DNA of 64,000 nt from Ligustrum vulgare (GCA_963555705.1 OY743176.1:39850497-39914496), one strand, 5' to 3'; counted from the first letter of the stretch, positions 48,130 through 59,299 are shown. Program-made: numbers and translations. The notes: generated from the sequence alone by a model not told the origin.

Positions 48130-49390
48130 TGATGTGCTAAATCGCAAGTGTACGATATCGCATCCAAGTAATAAAGTGGACAAAGAGTCTGAGTTATCGT
48201 CCCACAAATATTGTAATGAATTATCGAAGTTATTTTAATCCTAACTTTATTTGAACAATTGAAAAGTTAGATTTTTGTCTAAACTAAGTGATTGATTAAA
48301 AACAAGCAAATGAGTATGCAAATTATGTTCTTGTAATATATTAATGAAAAGTTGGGATTCATGATTTCACATAGTCAATACCTCTAATTCCACTATTCAA
48401 GTTTTCATCCTAATAATGTGATCGATCGAGTTCACTTATGTATATGAAATTCTTCTCTTGATTTTAAATCAACTCTACCTAATTTGTCAACCGTATTTCT
48501 AGACAGCAGATCATAATGATTAGATGCATGAAATACAAGAACTCAAATGTAGATCGTGATTATCTCACCTCTCGGATTATGAAATAACTCATTAAATCAA
48601 TGAATTAGTGACTAGTTAATTCATGCATTGACCACAAAATAAAGCCAACATATGCAATATGTACGTAAAACTTGAACAATGTAATTAAAGACGAAAAACT
48701 ATGCTACATCACTAATCCCAATAAGAAATTTAGTTGTTCATGGTATTAATGAAAAGATGATGAATTCTGCCTCTCGAATGTGTGCACAAAAGTCCATTGT
48801 CTGTGCATGAAAAGTTGTATATATAGGTTCCCAAGAAACCTAGGCAAAATAAGATAAGAAATCGTGCATGTGCTTGACTTCGTACTGGGCCGGACAACTG
48901 CGTGGCAGCGCAGTTGGAAAGTGGTGGCTGCTTGGGCCACCTTATTTCGGATTTGCTTATTTAATGTCTGAACATGCAGCCACCTGGTAGGGTAGGCGTG
49001 GCACAGCAATACAAATCTTCAGCGCGATTTTTCATCTTTCAAATATGTTTAAGTAGGTCCCCTATATTAAATTACCAAGTAGTCCTTCATCTTTTAATTG
49101 CGATAACTTAATCCCTGAACTCTGAAATCACTTCTATTGTTCCACCAACTTCAATTCATCTTCAATCTAAGCTTTCAAACTATGATTTCTCGCCTTTAGC
49201 CCTCTTATCAGTCCCAGTTGACATCATCAGCATCCATTTTGTCCAATTTAACTCCTAATGTCATCCATTTGATCTTTGAATATTTTCTAAAATATAAACA
49301 AATAACAAGCAATTAAGTAGAATTTATTCTAGAATGACAATATAATATACTAACTTAGATAAACAATAAGTGTATAAAATACACTTATCA
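48130..49390 (-). repeat. 3' LTR of the Athila-type element
   Basis: On the minus strand it starts TGATAAGTGTATTTTATACA and ends CGATTTAGCACATCA. The sequence just upstream on that strand is TTTAGTTTGTCGGTATT, a slightly decayed version of the AGTTTGGGGGTATT polypurine junction of these elements. 1261 bp. The flank at 48125-48129 has no partner in view. Confidence 0.75.
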
Positions 49391-52340
49391 AATACCGACA
49401 AACTAAAATTATTGTTTGTCTTTGAACAATCTTGAATTAAACTATGAAACCAAAATTTGCAAAATACAAATGTTTTTGTCATGTCAATGTGTTTACCATA
49501 TGCCTCGCATTATATTTTAACATAAAACTTTGAACAACACAATAAAAGAGTTCTAATTATCTCATGCTAGACTTTCAAGTGTGTGTGTGTGTGTGTGTGT
49601 GTGTGAATAACCAAAGTCAAACGCATACTTACGTTAAAAATACACTTAACAAAAGTAAGCTCAACTCCCATGTGGTCAACCTATGATGCTCTATTGATTT
49701 GCCTCATACTCTCATGGAAGATTACAACTTATTGCTTTTCTCTCAAATCTTGGGGTTTTTTTTCATTGCATTTTTTCACACAAGATAGCCAGAATTAGAA
49801 ATATAAATACACAACAAATCGACGGTAAACAATTTCCAATTTCACACCTCCAATTTCCAAGGTTTTAGTCAACTAAGCTTATGACATGTACTTTATTTTT
49901 TTATGGATGACTTTTTCTTTTATTGTCCTTGTCTTTTTCTATCTTTGTGCATTACTTTTCTTATTTGCTTTCTATTTGACCCATTTAGCGAGTTTTGGGT
50001 CGATGACTCCTAAGCCAGATGACTTTAGGGCACCAGGTTCATACAACCTCTCAGACTTAATTACCCGAGTCACAAAAGTGAGAAAGAAAAGTTAAAGATG
50101 CAATATGTCTTATGTAAGTTCGTTCTCCCTTAAGCTTTTTAATTGACCCATATAACAAGCTTTGGGCTAATAATTTTCAATTCAGTTGAATTTAGGGTAC
50201 CAGGTTTTAACACACTTACAAGCTTACTTGCTCAAGTAAAAAAGGCTACGAAAAGTGGAATAAGACATAAATTATTTTCTGTTTTTATGCTAATGTTGAC
50301 TTATACCCGTTGATCAAACCCCTTCAAACTAAGGTGCAAAACCAAGAACCACAAACCCTCAACCTGTCAATACATGCGTACACTAACCTTTCCACCCCAA
50401 ACTACTTCTTGAGCGATTTGGTTCTAATTTATGGTCGGGATATCTAAAGATTTGAGTATTGAGATTATATAGTCATTCCTATGTTTATGTTGCAGAAACA
50501 CGCCACATATGTCCAATACACTCCTACACATGTAATAATTTAAAAATGGCTACTTGCTCAAGAATATGAAAATCTAACATGAATAACAAGTCAATAAAAT
50601 TCTAGTTTTATGTTGTCCATTACTCTAGCTAAAGTACACAGTTAATCCGAGTTATTTCCTAAGCAATAAACATGTCAACAAAATTTTCAAGTTTTTTTTT
50701 TATATATATATGTTTTTTTTATCCCATAGAATTGAATGAATGCAAAGAATGAGATTTTCGCCTCTCAAACCAAAAATATACATTGCCCTCAATGTATGTC
50801 AAAAAAATATAATAAATAAATAAACACATAAGAGAGGGGTTCAAGTACTTTCCGGGTTTGGAGATGCATTGCAATCACTTGAAGCTTTTACTTTAAAGTT
50901 ACTTGGATGTTTCGACCCTTTTTTTCTTGAGTTTCCAAGTTTGGTTTGATGTGTTTGAAGTGGTGTTTTCCTCGCAAATAAGAAATAAACATTTTTAAGA
51001 GTATAAACACCATTAATAAACAGAAATAGATCAACACTAACACTCCCAAACGAAGAATAAAGCATAAATCTAAATTCTCAAATATGGTTGACCACCCATA
51101 TTCAAGCCCTGACATCACCTTGAAAAACTGAAATTTTCCTGAGCAAACTTAGGAGATGTGAAAGTACATAATATGGTCTATAATATGTCAAATATTCAGA
51201 GCATCTAGAGTCCAATACATTCGTGAAACAGGATGGTAAAGTAGGGACCTGAAGCAGTTTTTTGGTGTAGTGACCCTATAATGAGTGCATTTGATGCCTA
51301 TGATATTCATTCGAGTTTTATGCATTAAATCAGTGTAAGCCATGAATGAATGATACACATATGATGTATAACATGTTTTTTAAGGTGATTATTCAAAAAT
51401 ATTTGCAAAACCTCAAAGAAAAAACCATTGTGACATTTTATCGAACACAATGTGTGCATTAGTCATAACCAAGAGAAATCATAGAGCTTGGAACTAGAAG
51501 TTATCCCAATTTTTTTACCTAGTTTACACATCCAATTCATAATCAACACCTAACCTAACCCATGCTTCAATTGTACACATAATCAAAATTCCACAAAGGT
51601 ATGAAAATTTAAAATTTTCAAAATTTCCAAGCTAGTGAAAAAAATCATACCTTTTTGGGAGAATTTTGATGTGATGCAAACTTGTTTGATGCTAAATTCC
51701 AAGGGGAAATTGTGCACTTTAGGTGGTACAAGAATTTGAGGTGAATTTTTGGGGAGAGAAAATGAGTTTGATTTTATGAATTTTGAATATTACATGTTCC
51801 AAGTTAAAAACTACCGGATTTGGGTTCCAGACAACTGCACGACGCGCAGTTCAAGTATGGGCGAACTACCTTTTTAAATGTCATATACACGGTCACTCAG
51901 TTTGAGATGGAATGGTCGTGTGTGTATTCGGATGAAACCAAAAATTTTGAAGTTTTGAATTTCAAACTCGATTTTCGACCATCAAAACATCTCGTGATGC
52001 ATGCACTCAACCACCTGCATTATGTTCATACCTTAAACTAATGTTCCATGCTTGTTTTTATGATTTAACACTTACAAATAAATCATGCAATTAAAAATCA
52101 ATTTTTCAATGAATGACCATGCTATGAATGCTCAATATGCACCCTCATATGCTTTCATTTTCCTGGGCAGAAATCAATGATGAAATTGATGCTTAAACAC
52201 TTAATCAAGGACCATACAATTGAAAACTTCCTAATACGATGCAAAGAGTGCAATGCTAACATGATGACTCATTGATGCTAAAGATTAACTAATAATGCAA
52301 ATAAATCTTAAACTAATATCAAAGCATTAAATAAAACATA
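49391..52340 (-). other. Non-coding tail of the Athila-type element
   Basis: It includes the minus-strand CATTGAGGGCAATGTATATT phrase (50771-50800), typical of the stretch after the last ORF. Two GGGTACCAGG/GGGCACCAGG phrases (50028, 50200) resemble one at 16940 in the other gypsy element. A (GT)n run is at 49579-49605. No gene. Confidence 0.55.
49579..49605. repeat. (GT)n microsatellite
   Basis: Uninterrupted GTGTGT run. Confidence 0.95.
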
Positions 52341-52389
52341 ATAAGTAAAAATGATAGAAAATTGGGTTGCCTTCCAACAAGTGCCCCGT

Positions 52390-53803
52390 TTAGAGTTTAA
52401 AGCTCGACTTTTGGTAGAGTTTCTCATGGTGGCTCAAGACATGGTGTTGAAGCATTGCCTCGTATCTTGGCTTTTCTCTCAACACTCCCAAACATCTCAT
52501 GTTGTGATTTGGCTCTTTACTTCCTCTTTTTGTACAAGGGTGGTTCCACCTCAATTTTTGAACAGTTTTCAAGATTTGGATCATCATCCTCCATTTGGGT
52601 GATATTAAAGATCACATGTTCATCTACAATCCTAAAAATTACCTCCTTTTTTCTACGTTAATTAATGTCCATGCAGTAGTAAGGAATGGTCTCCCTAGGA
52701 TCAAAGACATTTTCTTATCTTCCCCATGTCCAAAATCACGAAATCTGAAAGAAATACGAATTTGTCTATCTTGACCAACACATCTTCTATCACTACATAC
52801 GAATATCAAATGGACCCATCAGAAAGCTGTAACATGATGGTCTTCGACTTTGAATCGCCTAAGTCCAATTTCCTATAAACAAACAGAGGCATTAAATAAA
52901 TACTAAACCTACGTCACATAAAACTTTATGAAATTTCAAATTACCAATAATGTAGGAAATAGAGAAACTCCCTGAATCTTTTAACTTAGACGGTATCTTA
53001 TTTTGAATAATTGCACTAAATTCTTCATTCAAGGACACCATTTCGCAGTCTTCTATCATCTTCTTTTTAGACATCACTTCTTTCAAGAAATTTGAGTAGC
53101 TCGAAATCTATCTTATTTCTTCAATAAACGGAATGTTGATGTGCAATTTCTTTAACATTTCTAGAAACTTATTGAATTGTTGATCCCTCACATGATGATT
53201 CACTCTCCCTGGATATGGAAATGGTGGAACATAAGCTTTCACATGTGACTATCTGTCCTCTCATTATTTCATTTTTTTGGTTTCTCATCCTAATTTACTA
53301 CCTTTTGCTGCTCCTCCTTTTCTTGACCTTCATCAACTATTTCTTCTGAGCTATTTGATTTCTTCATCTGAATTTTGATCAACTGAACCCCGCTTCTAGT
53401 TGTGATTGCACAAGCATGCTGCCTTGGGTTGGTTTCAGTATTGCTATGCAACTGTAGTGTTGTCTTTCTGATCTGCTTACTGCCAATTGTCCTACTTGAT
53501 TCTTCAGTTCTTTGATTTCTGTCTGTTGAGTTTGCAACATATCTTATTAACTTTTCAGAAGCTACACAATCATGTCCATATTTTCCGTCATGGTAAGTTG
53601 GATCTGTTACTGCTTTTGTTGTTGTTGTAGTTTTTAGAATCTCGGAAGTTGCTGGACATTCTGATTATTATTAGACCAAGAAAAGTTGGGATGCTTCCTC
53701 CATTCTGGATTGTATGTCTGATAACATGGTCCTTTCTGCATCTGGTTGTTCCCCACATAGTTTTCTTGCTCCACATCTGGCCGATACTAATTTGCAATAG
53801 AAC
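52390..53803 (-). pseudogene. Athila gag and protease remnants
   Basis: Minus-strand order: a region before the zinc-knuckle linker with NPEWRKHPNFSWSNNNQ (about 53740-53680), then LQTQQTEIKELKNQVGQLA (near 53530), then an ITTRSG phrase and a Pro/Phe-rich linker. The frame 53086-52892 follows (MIEDCEMVSLNEEFSAIIQ ... GSFSISYIIGNLKFHKVLCDVG), the retropepsin entry whose catalytic Asp sits in LCDVG. Frames change repeatedly and stops are frequent. The 52587-52390 frame beyond it has no recognised domain. Confidence 0.65.
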
Positions 53804-53952
53804 AATCATGATGTGATCCAGAACCGTGATAATACGAATCATAGCAGGCTTGACGGAAAGATTTAAATATTCAAGCCAAAACAAGAATTCAGCAGGTTCA
53901 ACGAGCTTTAAAGATCAAACTGTGTCGAAAAGAACCATAAAATTAAGCAGAA

Positions 53953-54125
53953 GCCCTTTTACGGCCGTAACCATTGGAATTATAGCCGTAACGAAGCTAT
54001 CACAATTTTTGGACAAAACATGACTTACGGCCGTAATCAATTTCGTTACGGCCGTAACTTCAGTATCAACTTTGGACCCGAGAGGGGCTTACAGCCGTAA
54101 GCCCGGTATTTACGGCCGTAACTGA
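53953..54125 (+). promoter_or_regulatory. Palindrome cluster TTACGGCCGTAA in U3
   Basis: Four exact or nearly exact copies of the 12-bp perfect palindrome, plus half-copies (ATAGCCGTAAC, TTACAGCCGTAA), within ~170 bp just upstream of the presumed promoter. Spacing is 30-60 bp. The 3' LTR (56855-57000) keeps the array with CG-to-TG changes and one unit fewer. Confidence 0.6.
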
Positions 54126-54391
54126 GGAGCGGATCAAATTTCCCAGAATCTTGATTATTTTATTTCCTTTTTCCAATTTTAGTTATTTTAGTATTTTAGG
54201 TCAATTAGGAGTCTATTTTGAGCCCATTCGTGTCTAGGGTTTTTGTTTGTTTATTTATACGTTTTTTCCATTCATTGTATTACAGACTTTGAATTTGAAT
54301 AAAAGAGATTGAATATTTTTCAATTGTTTAATGTGTGGATTCACATTACAAACCCGAACTTATCAAGATTGATTATCTTGTGGTGTTCATC

Positions 54392-54807
54392 TAGGGATGG
54401 CAAAACGGCTCGTCGGCTCGGGCCGCTCGGGTTCGGCTCGGAAAAAGCTCGGGCTAAGCTCGGTTCGCGGCTCGAGCCAAAAAAAGCCCGCTAAAAAAAC
54501 TCTATAGGAGCTTGAGCAATGAATTTCGACCACGAGCTCGGCTCAACTTGCTATATATACATATTTTCAATACAAATTTTATGAATTTTTGCTATATAAA
54601 AAAAAAAAAAAGTAAAAGCTCGGAACTGGCTCGGCTCGGCTCGGAAAAAGCTTGGGCTAAAGCTCGAGTCAAGCCTTATTTTTGGGGACGAGCTTTAGCT
54701 CGGCTCGACTCGGGCCAAAAAAAGCTCGACCCCAAAAAGCTAGAGCCAAGCTCGAGCCTTGATCTTCGGCTCGCGAGCCGGCTCGGCTCGGCTCGTTGAC
54801 ATCCCTA
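54392..54807. mobile_element. hAT-type MITE (416 bp) in the 5' LTR
   Basis: Ends are TAGGGATGGCAAAAC and GTTGACATCCCTA, an inverted terminal pair. The flanks are TGTTCATC (54384-54391) and CGTTCATC (54808-54815), an 8-bp duplication with one mismatch. The 3' LTR shows the empty site CGTTCATCCAG. The body is very rich in GCTCGGCTCG-type motifs. The short ORFs here are artefacts. Confidence 0.85.
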
Positions 54808-55034
54808 CGTTCATCCATAACTTATCAAATATTCGCGAGAGTATTTGTGGCGTTCAAAACCAGAAACTTATCAAGGAGATTGTGCAATTCCTTGTGGCGT
54901 TTCGAAAGTCTTGGTTCTTTATTCCGTATCGTCGAGCCATCGCGTCGTGAATATCGGGTCAAGATTCCACCGTCCATCCACAACCTGGGTTCGGAACCTT
55001 CTGGCGTTTCTTTCGCGCTTCGAATCTCATCATT

Positions 55035-55046
55035 TGGTATCAGAGC
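55035..55046 (+). promoter_or_regulatory. Primer-binding site (tRNA-iMet)
   Basis: TGGTATCAGAGC, two bases after the 5' LTR, is the standard plant primer site complementary to the 3' end of initiator tRNA-Met. Confidence 0.9.
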
Positions 55047-55536
55047 TGAACTCTGAATTCAGGTTTTTATTCTATCCGAGTCAGGTTTTTATTCTATCCA
55101 GTTTAATTCTTATGTTTATCATCGAGTCTGCCATAAGAATTATTCATATCTTGCTGTTGAGTCTTTCTTTTCTTGAGCGTTCTTCGTGCCAGTAAATTTT
55201 TTTAGTTTTGATCCATATAAAAATCCAACAAAAATTCAAAAGTGTTTATTTTGTTTGATTCTTATCCAAATCCTGTTCCGTTTGTTTTGTTGTGTTCGTG
55301 TCAAATTTTCGGATTTATTTAAAAAATATTTATTTTTTTATTATTTAATTCTGAAAATTCATTTTTCAAAAAAAAAAAAAAAAAGAAAGAAGGTTACTCC
55401 AAAATTCAAGAACCACTTTCTTGAGTTTCTTTAAAATTCTTGGTATTCATTTCCTTCCAAGTCAATAAAAGTCGTTCTTACTATTTAATGTCTAAATCCT
55501 CTTCATTCTTAAATTTTTTTTAACGCCACATAAGGA

Positions 55537-56028
55537 ATGGATTATGATCTGGGCTCTTTCTTCCAAATTAGATGTTATGTGGATCATAAGGGGTGCAGCT
55601 TGACGATTGATGGAAAGTGCTTTACTAATTTCGTTAGTAGCAACGTGGTTGAAAAATTAGGATTGCCCCTAGAACCACACTATAAACCTTATAGGATGAC
55701 GTGGATGAGGGAGTTTGGGAATTTCAAAGTAACCAAACAAGTTCTTGTGCCTATCACCCAGGGAAGGTATAGTGAGGATGTATGGTGTGATGTAGTGCCA
55801 TTGAAATCTTATCATATTTTATTGGGAAAACCTTGGAGGTTAAGGAGGGAGGCTGTTTATGATAAGAGTATGCACATATACAAATTACTTAAGAAAGGGA
55901 AAACATGTGCACTATATGGATTGACATTAGAGGAAGTACTAGAAGATTCACGGAGAGTAAGGAATGAGAGTGAAAAGTGGTGTAATAGGAGGCATCGTGG
56001 GGATAAGGATATTGATAAGAAGGAGTGA
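55537..56028 (+). CDS. Retropepsin-like ORF of the compact LTR element (163 aa)
   Basis: An uninterrupted 163-residue frame resembling the aspartic protease-like segment of plant gypsy polyproteins. After a short start (MDYDLGSFFQIRCYVD) comes LTIDGKCFTNFVSSNVVEKL, where the catalytic Asp-Thr/Ser-Gly triad appears as Asp-Gly-Lys. Then come LEPHYKPYRMTWMRE, VLVPITQGRYSEDVWCDVVP, the conserved HILLGKPW (residues about 86-93), and a Lys/Arg-rich tail. In full elements this lies between gag and reverse transcriptase; here it stands alone. Loss of the usual third triad residue suggests it may not be proteolytic, though the frame stayed open. Confidence 0.75.
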   Translation: MDYDLGSFFQIRCYVDHKGCSLTIDGKCFTNFVSSNVVEKLGLPLEPHYKPYRMTWMREFGNFKVTKQVLVPITQGRYSEDVWCDVVPLKSYHILLGKPWRLRREAVYDKSMHIYKLLKKGKTCALYGLTLEEVLEDSRRVRNESEKWCNRRHRGDKDIDKKE

Positions 56029-56099
56029 GAGTTGAAATTAAAAACAAATAAACAAACTACAAAATTTGATGAGGAGAAGGTGTAGTTGGTAGCGAGGAA

Positions 56100-56498
56100 A
56101 TGATTAAGAATGAAATTGTTGATAATGAGGGGAATGAATTCGGAGTTGAGGTGGAAGTTCAAGATTTGAGCGTTGAATTGGAATATCCACATTTGAGTAG
56201 TAATGAGGTAGTGCACGAGCGTGGTGATAAAAATGTGGAGATAGGAGATGTGGTTGAATTTGAAAGTAAAAATATTGAAGAGGTGCTTGAGTGTGTAAAG
56301 TTAGGAGAGGTGCTTGAGAGAAAAGAAGTAGAGGGGAATAAACAAGAACTTGCAAAGGAAGAACAAGGTGAAGAGAAGGGCCTCGTGGTTCCAAAAGAGG
56401 AGTTGGAGATGATGATTTATCATGAATACAAGGATCCGTACCTTGTACCTCATGAAACTAAAATTTCCCACCCTATTTTATTTAATTCTTTTTTGTAG
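56100..56498 (+). CDS. Acidic hypothetical ORF of the compact LTR element (132 aa)
   Basis: A frame rich in Glu, Val and Lys (EVEVQDLSVELEYPHLSS, then a Glu/Lys stretch, ending HPILFNSFL). It lies 71 bases after the protease-like ORF. No domain is recognised. It may be a remnant of the spacer between protease and reverse transcriptase, which is often acidic in gypsy elements. After its stop, a further open stretch (about 56500-56700, including YYWLIICNDRMSFPFDPGG) reaches the polypurine tract in another reading. Confidence 0.45.
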   Translation: MIKNEIVDNEGNEFGVEVEVQDLSVELEYPHLSSNEVVHERGDKNVEIGDVVEFESKNIEEVLECVKLGEVLERKEVEGNKQELAKEEQGEEKGLVVPKEELEMMIYHEYKDPYLVPHETKISHPILFNSFL

Positions 56499-56689
56499 GT
56501 TAATTGCACTTGGAACGATTGGTCACGCTACTTACACCCAAAGTTGTTTTTACTTCAAGTCATTCATGTGACCCCTATTGCAGAATATTATTGGTTGATT
56601 ATATGCAATGACAGGATGAGTTTTCCATTTGATCCGGGAGGAGCAACGGTAACTCATGAACAAAGCTATGATTCAGGACGAATCATCCT

Positions 56690-56701
56690 AAAGAAGGAGG
56701 G
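56690..56701 (+). promoter_or_regulatory. Polypurine tract
   Basis: AAAGAAGGAGGG just before the 3' LTR start (56704), as required for plus-strand priming. Confidence 0.8.
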
Positions 56702-56703
56702 TA

Positions 56704-57481
56704 TGATGTGATCCAGAACTGTGATAATACGAATCATAGCAGGCTTGACGGGAAAATTTAAATATTCAAGCCAAAACAAGAATTCAGCAGGTTCAACGAG
56801 CTTTGAAGATCAAACTGTATCGAAAAGAACCAGAAAATTAAGCAGAAGGCCTTTTACGGTCGTAACCATTGGAATTATAGCCGTAACACAGATATCGCAA
56901 TTTTTGGATAGAACATGACTTACGGTCGTAATCAATTTCGTTACGGCCGTAACTTCGGTTCAACTTTGGACCCGAGAGGGGCTTACGGCCGTAACTGAGG
57001 AGCAGATCAAATTTCGCAGAATCTTGATTATTTTATTTCCTTTTTCCAATTTTAGTTATTTTAGAATTTTAGGTCAATTAGGAGTCTATTTTGAGCCCAT
57101 TCGCGTCTAGGGTTTTTGTTTGTTTATTTATAACTTTTTTCCATTCATTGTATTTCAGACTTTGAATTTGAATAAAAGAGATTGAATGTTTTTCAATTGT
57201 TTAATGTGTGGATTCACATTACAAACCCGAATTTATCAAGATTGATTATCTTGTGGCGTTCATCCAGAACTTATCAAATATTCGCGAGAATATTTGTGAC
57301 GTTCAAAACCAGAAACTTATCAAGGAGATTGGGCAATTCCTTGTGGCGTTTCAAAAGTCTTGGTTCTTTATTCCGTATCGTCGAGCCATCGCGTCGTGAA
57401 TATCGGGTCAAGATTCCACCGTCCATCCACAACCTGGGTTCGAAACTTTCTGGTGTTTCTTCCGCGCTTCGAATCTCATCA
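56704..57481 (+). repeat. 3' LTR of the compact element
   Basis: TGATGTGATCCAGAACTGTG to TTCGAATCTCATCA. It aligns end to end with the 5' LTR and lacks its MITE. Confidence 0.9.
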
Positions 57482-57486
57482 AATCA

Positions 57487-57645
57487 TGTAAGACATGATT
57501 CTCAAAAAAAAAATTCACAAAATTGACTACTTTCCCAAAATGTCCAATTTTTTTGTTTATGCCTTCAACTTGTGCAGTCAATTTTATTAGTCCATCCATT
57601 GTTGGTAGTCTCAACTCCAACACATTGTTTCTCTCTCTACTACTT
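57487..57645 (-). pseudogene. Athila gag remnant right of the insertion
   Basis: The minus-strand frame contains LTAQVEGINKKIGHFGKVV. This is the type of sequence that precedes the linker region now at 53803 and lower, so the compact element interrupted a continuous gag. Confidence 0.5.
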
Positions 57646-57654
57646 AATCAGAAT

Positions 57655-57974
57655 ATATTGCTGTTATCGATACATTTAATGAAGCTTTGTGGTTTATAGG
57701 ACTACTTAAGGAATTTTGTACCTTAAATGAACATGTAACCATATATTTTGATAGTCAATCAGAAATTCATTTGTTTAAGAACCCTGTCTTTCATGAACGC
57801 ACCAAGCATATAGATGTTAGGTTGCATTTTATTAGAAATATTGTTTATCAAGACAAGATTAGACTTGAGAAAGTGCACATTGATTATAACCTTGCAGATA
57901 TGGGCACTAAGGTGCTCAAAGTGGTAAAATTTAGAAGTTGTCTATTACTTATAAATATTGGTAAAGGTATGTAA
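57655..57974 (+). pseudogene. Copia RNase H C-terminal fragment
   Basis: The plus-strand frame includes EALWFIGLLKEF, YFDSQSEIHLFKNPVFHERT, KHIDVRLHFIRNIV and LADMGTKVL, the hallmark C-terminal RNase H motifs of Ty1/copia polyproteins (DSQSAIHLAKNP, RTKHIDVR, ADMLTK). It stops at 57974. Upstream pol is missing, as the sequence joins the Athila gag at about 57650. The polypurine tract and LTR start follow 90 bp later. Confidence 0.9.
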
Positions 57975-58039
57975 AGTTCTAATTTGTTTAGACTTTTACT
58001 TCTTGCATTTACTAAGCATGTGTTGTTTTGTCTTTGCAG

Positions 58040-58400
58040 GTTTGTTTGGTACCAAGGTGGAGGTTTGTTGGGATTTATTGGTCCCAAACAAACCTTGGGG
58101 GCGATGATGAAATATAATGTCGGAATAATCATACTTTGCGGGTCTATGGCCCCTGATCTAAGAATTATGTGCTTTTCAATATCAACAGGTTAGGGACTTT
58201 GCTACCCACTTCGAGGTTTTAATTGTGTTTAGGCCCTGTTGCTCAATGGATGGATCCAATAGGCAACCCGCGTTTATTAGGCCCTAGTCTTTTCACCCAA
58301 TAATCCTAAACCTACCTTAAGCCTCTCACTCTTGGTTAACACACAGAACACTCAAGCCTCTCTTCTCTCTTTGTGAAAAGTGGAAATTACAGTCTACCCT
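58040..58400 (+). repeat. Copia polypurine tract and start of 3' LTR
   Basis: CCAAGGTGGAGG (58052-58063) precedes TGTTGGGATTTATTGGTCCC (LTR start 58066), a common copia arrangement. The right end of the LTR could not be located, so the end coordinate is approximate. Confidence 0.65.
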
Positions 58401-59030
58401 GTATTTAAAGACTCATAACCAGAAATCAGGTTTAATGCTTTATTATACACAAATCAGATCGCAATTAAGTTTTTTAATATTAGTAATAATATTAAATTAA
58501 ATTAACCACCCCAACCCATGCCCAACCTACATACATCCACCCACCCTGGCACCCCACCCTAAAATTAAAATCATTTGAGCACGGAACCACTGATCTCCCC
58601 CAAAAGCAACGACCCCATTCTTGCCAACGTAATCTGCTGTATCGACGGTGCCAAAACGATGCCTTACTCGTCGGCATAATCTATGCTCTTAATATTCTAG
58701 CACTTGTGATAGGTATTTGCTGATATTTCAAACATTCATCAAGCTCATTACCAGTACTTCAAATTCTAATTTGTGCAATCCCTGTTGGCACTTGGGTTCC
58801 CGAAATTGGAGAGCAAAATCAGCGGCCATTGGCAATGTTGAGACCCACTGCATCACTTAGTGCAGCACTGAATTTACTGATTCAAGTTATGAATACTCTT
58901 TTAAGAATTTTAGAGCAACTTAGAGTGGTCTCTTCTCTCTCCCACTCCTAGCCACCCTAATCATGTTATTTACTGAAAGTATTAATCAATTTTTCATAAT
59001 TTCTTCGATATTTTAGCCTCCTTTTAGTAA
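58401..59030. other. Unassigned
   Basis: No ORF or repeat terminus recognised. There is a CCCACCC-rich patch at 58500-58560. Confidence 0.5.
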
Positions 59031-59039
59031 AATTTGTGG

Positions 59040-59290
59040 ATTAGGTCACATGTCACAATTCTGTTGCTCAGGTCACAAGTGTGTTGTTTTGATCACATTT
59101 GGTTCATTATGTTAACAGTGTATTTGTTCAGATCACATTTGGTACATTATGTTAATGGTCACACTTCAAATGTTCAGGTCACAAGTGTACTATTTAGGTC
59201 ACATTTAGTGCATTATGTCTCATGTCACGCTTGAAATATTCAAGTCAAATGTTTGTTGTTCATGTCACACTTTATATGTCATTCCCAAGT
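59040..59290. repeat. Irregular GGTCACA/TTCATTATGTTA repeats
   Basis: Phrases GGTCACATTTGGTTCATTAT, CAGGTCACAAGTGTGTTGTT and variants recur six or seven times without a fixed period. The 66-residue ORF here is repeat-derived. Confidence 0.7.
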
Positions 59291-59299
59291 TACTCTCTC

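Larger units (their letters stand above)
53809..55032 (+). repeat. 5' LTR of the compact element
   Basis: It begins TGATGTGATCCAGAACCGTG and ends GCGCTTCGAATCTCATCA. A candidate TATA region lies in TGTTTATTTATACG (54247-54262), followed by a CATTCATTG leader. The U3 part holds several TTACGGCCGTAA palindromes. A hAT MITE interrupts it at 54392-54807. Confidence 0.9.
53809..57481 (+). mobile_element. Compact LTR retrotransposon with protease-like ORF only, TSD AATCA
   Basis: Complete by structure: 5' LTR 53809-55032, tRNA-iMet primer site 55035-55046 (TGGTATCAGAGC), internal region 55033-56703, polypurine tract AAAGAAGGAGGG (56690-56701), 3' LTR 56704-57481. AATCA flanks it at 53804-53808 and 57482-57486, and the host gag sequence resumes after it. 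Removing a 416-bp MITE and its 8-bp duplication from the 5' LTR leaves 800 bp against 778. The 22-base difference is one palindrome-rich segment. The internal region (1.67 kb) encodes a protease-like ORF and an acidic ORF. No gag, reverse transcriptase or integrase is seen, so it must have depended on a helper. Confidence 0.9.
48130..57640 (-). mobile_element. Athila-type gypsy element, minus strand, internally deleted
   Basis: From left to right on the plus strand: 3' LTR (48130-49390), a polypurine-type junction, a long non-coding tail (49391-52340), protease and gag remnants (52870-53803), an inserted plus-strand LTR element (53809-57481), then more gag (57487-57640). Reverse transcriptase and integrase are missing between the protease remnant and the GGAAGGCAACCCAA phrase (52365-52380), which normally follows the last ORF. 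The 5' LTR is not in the window; a copia fragment adjoins at about 57650. Confidence 0.7.

Noticed and set aside
54309..55195. Several overlapping ORFs in the 5' LTR
   Set aside because: They span LTR and MITE sequence. The same frames recur in the 3' LTR (57182-57526), as expected for non-coding repeats.
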